The translations under genes and the position numbers were made by a program. From the NCBI GenBank assembly GCA_033239525.1, contig BSYO01000005.1, forward strand, positions 1,054,001 through 1,118,000: DNA of 64,000 bases, read 5' to 3'. Below are positions 61,003 to 64,000 of the stretch, piece after piece. The notes under the pieces are model-generated. The model did not search any database. It was not told where the DNA came from and saw only the letters and a list, made by a program, of their open reading frames with translations. How positions within the stretch are numbered: the stretch's first letter is position 1; each line of letters begins with the position of its first letter. The stretch comes from Nepenthes gracilis (lineage: Eukaryota; Streptophyta; Magnoliopsida; Caryophyllales; Nepenthaceae).

Positions 61003-64000
61003 TAAGTTTGATTAATCATTCTTCAACAATAAATTTAGGTTGCAATATATATATATATATATATCAACTGCCATTTTTTTTGTTTATCTTATATTTATAA
61101 TAATAAATTGATTGTTCAACAATAAAGTTAGAAACTCTTTTCTAATTATATTACATATTGATCAACAATTTAAGATTCATTAATTTAATTAATTATACGG
61201 ATCACCTCTCCCATTTTTTTCATGATGGGTCCTTTATATATCAAATTTTTATTTCTACTGCGTTTCTCATTGTACCTAATAGTTTAGTCAATGTTATACT
61301 ATTTACATATCTAGTTATATATTTACTGGTATTAAAATTATTAAAAATAGATATAAATTTTATTATATTTTATTTTTTTTCATATGAAAAATTAATAATT
61401 TTAATATAAATAAATATATAAATAATATTACCGTTATTTGAATATTATCATTTGCGGCAAGGTCGTTGTGGCAAGGTTTTCCACTTTCGCAACGGCCAAG
61501 GGCTGCTGCCGTACCCACTCTGAAGTTAAATTGCTAATTTTTTGGGTCCGTTTATATTTGATTCCGATTAAGTCGAGGGAAAAGAACTGAAAATGAGAAT
61601 TATTATTTATATAATTATTTGCCAAAGATAACATAAAATAAATGATGTCACATATGGTGTAATATATCATTTTATATTTGATTATATGGCAAGTTAATTA
61701 GAATATTAAGACATTTGTGATGTCTAATATTCTAGTGGGAAAATGAATGTGAGTTTGACTAAAATTTTTTAGATAATTTGGATTACAATATAGTCCATTA
61801 CTTGTGAGATAAGTTATAGACTCTTAATCCTAATTTAGAAATATTAATTTGGCTATAAGTTGATGTGTTAGACTAGGACTCCAAATCTTGATGAGATTGG
61901 GATTTAATATGGCCAAGTGTTTATAACTCTATGCTCTCTATATATATTTTTTATAAATTGTATGACCACGATCATAAGTTAATTTGATAGATTTATTTGA
62001 TGAGATTTTAAATTAAATGTTAAATATTATATTAATTTAATTATTTGATTCTCTTATAAATATTAAGTCATGAGATAATAATATTGAAAACTGCTAACAT
62101 TATCTTTCTTTATAATAAAGTGATGGCATATTTTTATATATATAAATCGAGCCCATAAAATAATATAAAAATGATGGCATTATGTTATATTTGATGTTTA
62201 TGAACAAATATGGGATACCTTTATTGTTCTACTACCAGAGATATTTTGTTAACTTCATTCATATAAAATAATGAATTTGACTTAATTAAAAAGATTATAG
62301 TTTGTTGTGATACCACAATATCATATATCTTTCAGAAGGAAAAACTGATCAAAAATTATATAGTTGATATAATTGGTAAGTATTATCTACCCATAAAATA
62401 ATACTATAATTTGTTGTGCAATCACGAAGTCATAAAAATATATTAGTAGGATATTGATCCCATTGCCTAAGCATGTTATCTGAATAAGAATTTATAAAAA
62501 CAGTAAAAATTAATTATTTAGGTTAAGTCCTTATTTTAATATTACATAATAAGTAAATATCTACCTATGTTATTTCAATTTTCACATTTAATAGGCAATG
62601 CCTAGTGTCAAATTTGATATGTCTTATATAATTGGAATAAACTTTATCAATTGTATGATTTTGAGAATAGTACTCATATTAATCTATATCCTTATAGAAC
62701 ATATGATTATTGTATAAAATTAGATTACCATTACTATAAAAGATAGTTCTCTTTTAGTACTTAAAGGCAATTTTTTGGAAAGTTGAGAAAGTCAATGCTA
62801 AGGAAAATATTCTAAACATTATGGATTGTTTGAAAGGATAAGACAATTTGAAAAATATATTGACTGGCTTCTATTTTAGGATCTTATGACATTAAAGATA
62901 AATTAATATGAATGAGTAAGACAATTTTATGAAAAGATTTTGAACCTTCGACTTTGATATATGGAAGAACGGTTTATAAAAGAGATTTAAGAATACGTGA
63001 GATTCAAGTGTTAGGATGAAATATAATGTTTAAATTTAAATAATTAAATAAGTTATTAATAATAATTGTGAATATGGGACAAATCTTAAATATTAGACTA
63101 ACGAGTAAAATGTTTGATTGATGCATGAGCCATGCACGTGTGTCAATAGTAGCACAGGTGATACCTGATAAACACAAGTGAGAGAAATGCATACCTAATA
63201 GTAAGATTGACTTTTGATGAATATATGAATCACGTATTAACTTATTTTAATAATTATGTACCTAAGTAATATATATGCATAGAATGGATTGACTTTTGTA
63301 CTTGTTGGGCATATGACTAATACACGTATGCCAGCTTATATGTATAAGAGGTTTTAACCACTTTTTCATTCATTTTATAAGATTCTAGAGAGGAGATAAA
63401 ATGAAAAGAGCAAGGATATTTTGAAGCCAAACCTTGAATGATTTTGAAAATTAAATAAATTTTAAACCTAATTCTTTATTATTTTATTAAAATTTTTTAA
63501 TTTTTTCTTCTTAATTGTTTAAAATCTAAAATTTTATTTTTATATAAGTATTCATTTATATTTTTCTTAATGTTTAACTTGCATATATGTCTTTCTTCAA
63601 AGTCTTTTCAAATTTTAAAATATAATATTCAAATTTATTTAAAAATATTAAAATTTATTAATAAATCCTGAAATTTTTGATGCTATCCAAGAATTAATAT
63701 CATTCTTATATGCTTTTTCTTTTGCAAGAACTTGATAGGTTTCTATATTAAGTTAAATATTTTGATTTTCAAATTCTAGAAAATAAACAAGTTTTGTAGA
63801 GATTTTCTTAAATGAATAATAGTAAAAATTGACAGAAATAAATATGATAAAGTCTTTCAAATGTCCACCCGTAGTTTTAAATAATATGTAGGCAGCTTAT
63901 TAACATGTTTTAAATGATAGAGTATAACCTATATTTACGGGCTAAAATACACAAATTGACCTTTATGTATTTACTCTAGTTGGTGAAATTTATCATTAGC
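61003..64000. other. AT-rich intergenic DNA
   Basis: No gene recognised. A (TA)n run lies at about 61,045-61,065. The only ORFs are short and low in complexity (for example 61,158-61,409 and 61,434-61,670). Confidence 0.5.

Noticed and set aside
1..64000. tRNA, rRNA, CRISPR, bacterial operon or terminator signals
   Set aside because: None seen. The DNA is plant nuclear, and the repeats found are tandem or transposon types rather than spaced arrays.

Overview
This is a stretch of nuclear DNA from a flowering plant. Two plant-specific genes show this: an intronless HSPRO (Hs1pro-1) gene and a two-exon WUSCHEL-related homeobox gene of the WOX5 type. The rest is AT-rich intergenic DNA full of decayed retrotransposons. 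The WOX5 C-terminus and the style of the elements look non-grass, but the sequence alone does not fix the species.

Layout. 1-5,000: a decayed antisense Ty3/gypsy gag-protease, cut by a solo Copia LTR with a 5-bp target duplication. 5,000-16,500: AT-rich DNA with two LTR-like relics. 16,590-16,930: a LINE reverse-transcriptase fragment. 20,394-23,521: a shrunken Tat-type gypsy element that keeps its antisense ORF. 26,452-28,011: HSPRO with its promoter. 28,960-29,740: another LTR-like relic. 31,970-37,525: a decayed Tat-type gypsy (RNase H, integrase, antisense ORF, LTR). 39,420-40,310: a degenerate minisatellite. 41,334-50,442: a nested pair of Copia elements. The outer element, A, lies on the minus strand (TSD GCTCC). 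Inside its gag sits a plus-strand, SIRE-like element, B (43,243-49,185, TSD ACTAG), with a gag and a late ORF but no visible pol. 50,460-51,020: a four-unit tandem repeat. 53,762-55,392: WOX5 on the minus strand, with a short LTR-plus-PBS fragment in its intron. 55,400-64,000: AT-rich DNA with two local tandem duplications and a 33-bp direct repeat.

Only two genes look intact: HSPRO (stress and defence signalling, SnRK1-linked in Arabidopsis) and WOX5 (root quiescent-centre identity). They are about 26 kb apart and are not expected to work together. Nothing seen amounts to a clearly new biological system. The most informative structures are the nested Copia pair with both target duplications intact, the pol-less element B, the antisense ORF with a possible intron in the Tat elements, and the LTR fragment inside the WOX5 intron. 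All similarity claims come from reading translations by eye; no database search was run.
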